The position numbers and the translations under genes are program-made. Positions 13,373 through 14,032 of a DNA stretch of 14,032 bases are shown piece after piece. Numbering within the stretch: the first letter of the stretch is position 1; every line of letters begins with the position of its first letter. The notes under the pieces are model-generated. The model was not told the DNA's origin. It saw nothing but the letters and a program-made list of their open reading frames with translations, and made no database searches. Source of the DNA: Candidatus Berkelbacteria bacterium (GTDB taxonomy: Bacteria; Patescibacteriota; UBA1384; 2-12-FULL-50-11); contig JANLIQ010000033.1 in NCBI GenBank assembly GCA_024654065.1, forward strand, positions 1 through 14,032, in the 5' to 3' direction.

Positions 13373-14032
13373 CTAGAAGGCGTTTACCAAACTGTAGATC
13401 GGTCCAAGGACCGAGGCAACAACAAAACCGATTCCGACACCCATAACGATTAACATAATTGGTTCAAGTAGGGTCGTTAAGTTTTTTGACATCGTATCTA
13501 CTTCCTTGTCGTAAAAATTAGCGACATCTAGTAAAACTGACTCCATGCTACCAGATTCCTCACCCAAACTAATGAGCTGACTAACCATAGGTGGAAAAAG
13601 TGGCTCTTTACTGACCGAAGTCGACATCATTTTGCCAGACTCAACCTCATGTTGGATCCGTTCGAAGGCCCGATCGTAGTGAACGTTACTAATGGTCTTA
13701 CGTATGATTTCTAAAGATTCCAAGATTGGCAGACTGGCCTTGATTAACATTGCCATTGTTCGGGCAAAACGAGCCATATAAACCTTCTTGGTTAAACCGC
13801 CAAAGATTGGTACAGAGAATTTGAATTTGTCGTAGACTTCTCGACCAGATGGAGTACCAACAACAATCTTCAACAAAAAGTATAGTCCGATCAGGACCGG
13901 GATGATGATCCAGTAATAACCACGGAGTATCTTACTCAGACCAAGCAAAAGACGAGTTAGTAGAGGTAGGGTAGCCCCAGACTCTGTGAATATACTTTGC
14001 AAAGATGGGATAACAAAAACAACGATTAAGAC
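13373..14032 (-). CDS. pilC: Type IV pilus platform protein PilC (C-terminal part)
   Basis: The open frame continues past the right edge, so about 219 C-terminal residues are visible of a protein normally around 400. The visible part begins with VLIVVFVIPSLQSIFTESG and LPLLTRLLLGLS, followed by a membrane helix (about residues 39-58 of the visible part). The second GspF/T2SSF domain follows, with FARTMAMLIKASLPILESLEI and SLGEESGSMESVLLDVANFYD. The last helix, LEPIMLIVMGVGIGFVVASV, is the family's usual end. PilC is the inner-membrane core that converts ATPase motion into pilin insertion; pilB and pilT probably lie beyond the window. A TTG inside this stretch at 14002 is not the real start. 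Confidence 0.93.
   Translation of the reverse strand, partial: VLIVVFVIPSLQSIFTESGATLPLLTRLLLGLSKILRGYYWIIIPVLIGLYFLLKIVVGTPSGREVYDKFKFSVPIFGGLTKKVYMARFARTMAMLIKASLPILESLEIIRKTISNVHYDRAFERIQHEVESGKMMSTSVSKEPLFPPMVSQLISLGEESGSMESVLLDVANFYDKEVDTMSKNLTTLLEPIMLIVMGVGIGFVVASVLGPIYSLVNAF

Noticed and set aside
1..14032. TGA recoding as in Gracilibacteria or Absconditabacteria
   Set aside because: TGA acts as a real stop in the MNT gene and two pilins, with exact 4-base ATGA overlaps to the next genes.
1..14032. tRNA, rRNA or CRISPR arrays
   Set aside because: No cloverleaf, conserved rRNA segment or spaced repeat array was seen by eye in any intergenic stretch.

Overview
The window looks like a piece of chromosome from a bacterium of the Candidate Phyla Radiation (Patescibacteria). 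The evidence is indirect. There is a reduced type IV pilus operon (pilC-pilM-pilN-pilO followed by very divergent pilins), a shortened folate cyclo-ligase, small toxin-antitoxin modules, gene spacing of a few bases, and frequent TTG starts. TGA is used as a stop (MNT gene, two pilins), so the TGA-recoding Absconditabacteria and Gracilibacteria are unlikely. I cannot name the lineage more closely.

Layout from left to right. Positions 1-912 are a complete IS982-family insertion sequence whose left inverted repeat is the first base of the window. A long imperfect palindrome (926-1117) follows. A minus-strand folate pair comes next: folC (1574-2836) and a short 5-formyltetrahydrofolate cyclo-ligase-like gene (1144-1572). 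Upstream of folC is a second, better palindrome (2846-3010), which would form the 5' leader of the folC transcript. It contains a 47-codon reading frame whose stop overlaps the folC start. Upstream of that is a minus-strand ATP-grasp ligase resembling the ATP-grasp half of cyanophycin synthetase (3086-4093), with its own promoter and terminator.

The plus-strand block (4192-7593) holds two toxin-antitoxin modules: Phd/YefM with a PIN ribonuclease, and an MNT nucleotidyltransferase with a HEPN protein. Each is preceded by a tiny reading frame ending in the same roughly 20-residue peptide tail. After them come a stand-alone CheY-like response regulator and murA, 8 bases apart.

The last block (7590-14032, minus strand, running in from beyond the right edge) is the type IV pilus operon: pilC (C-terminal part only), pilM, pilN, pilO, a large pilin with carboxypeptidase-regulatory-like and TIG-like domains, a smaller minor pilin and a PilX-like tip candidate. 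Its genes are tightly packed or overlapping. The last one shares stop-codon bases with murA, which runs towards it.

PilC, PilM, PilN and PilO would form the inner-membrane platform that assembles the three pilin-like proteins. MurA makes the first committed peptidoglycan precursor. FolC and the cyclo-ligase would retain and interconvert folates. The most unexplained items are the palindromic folC leader, the repeated peptide tail beside both toxin-antitoxin modules, and the response regulator-murA pairing.
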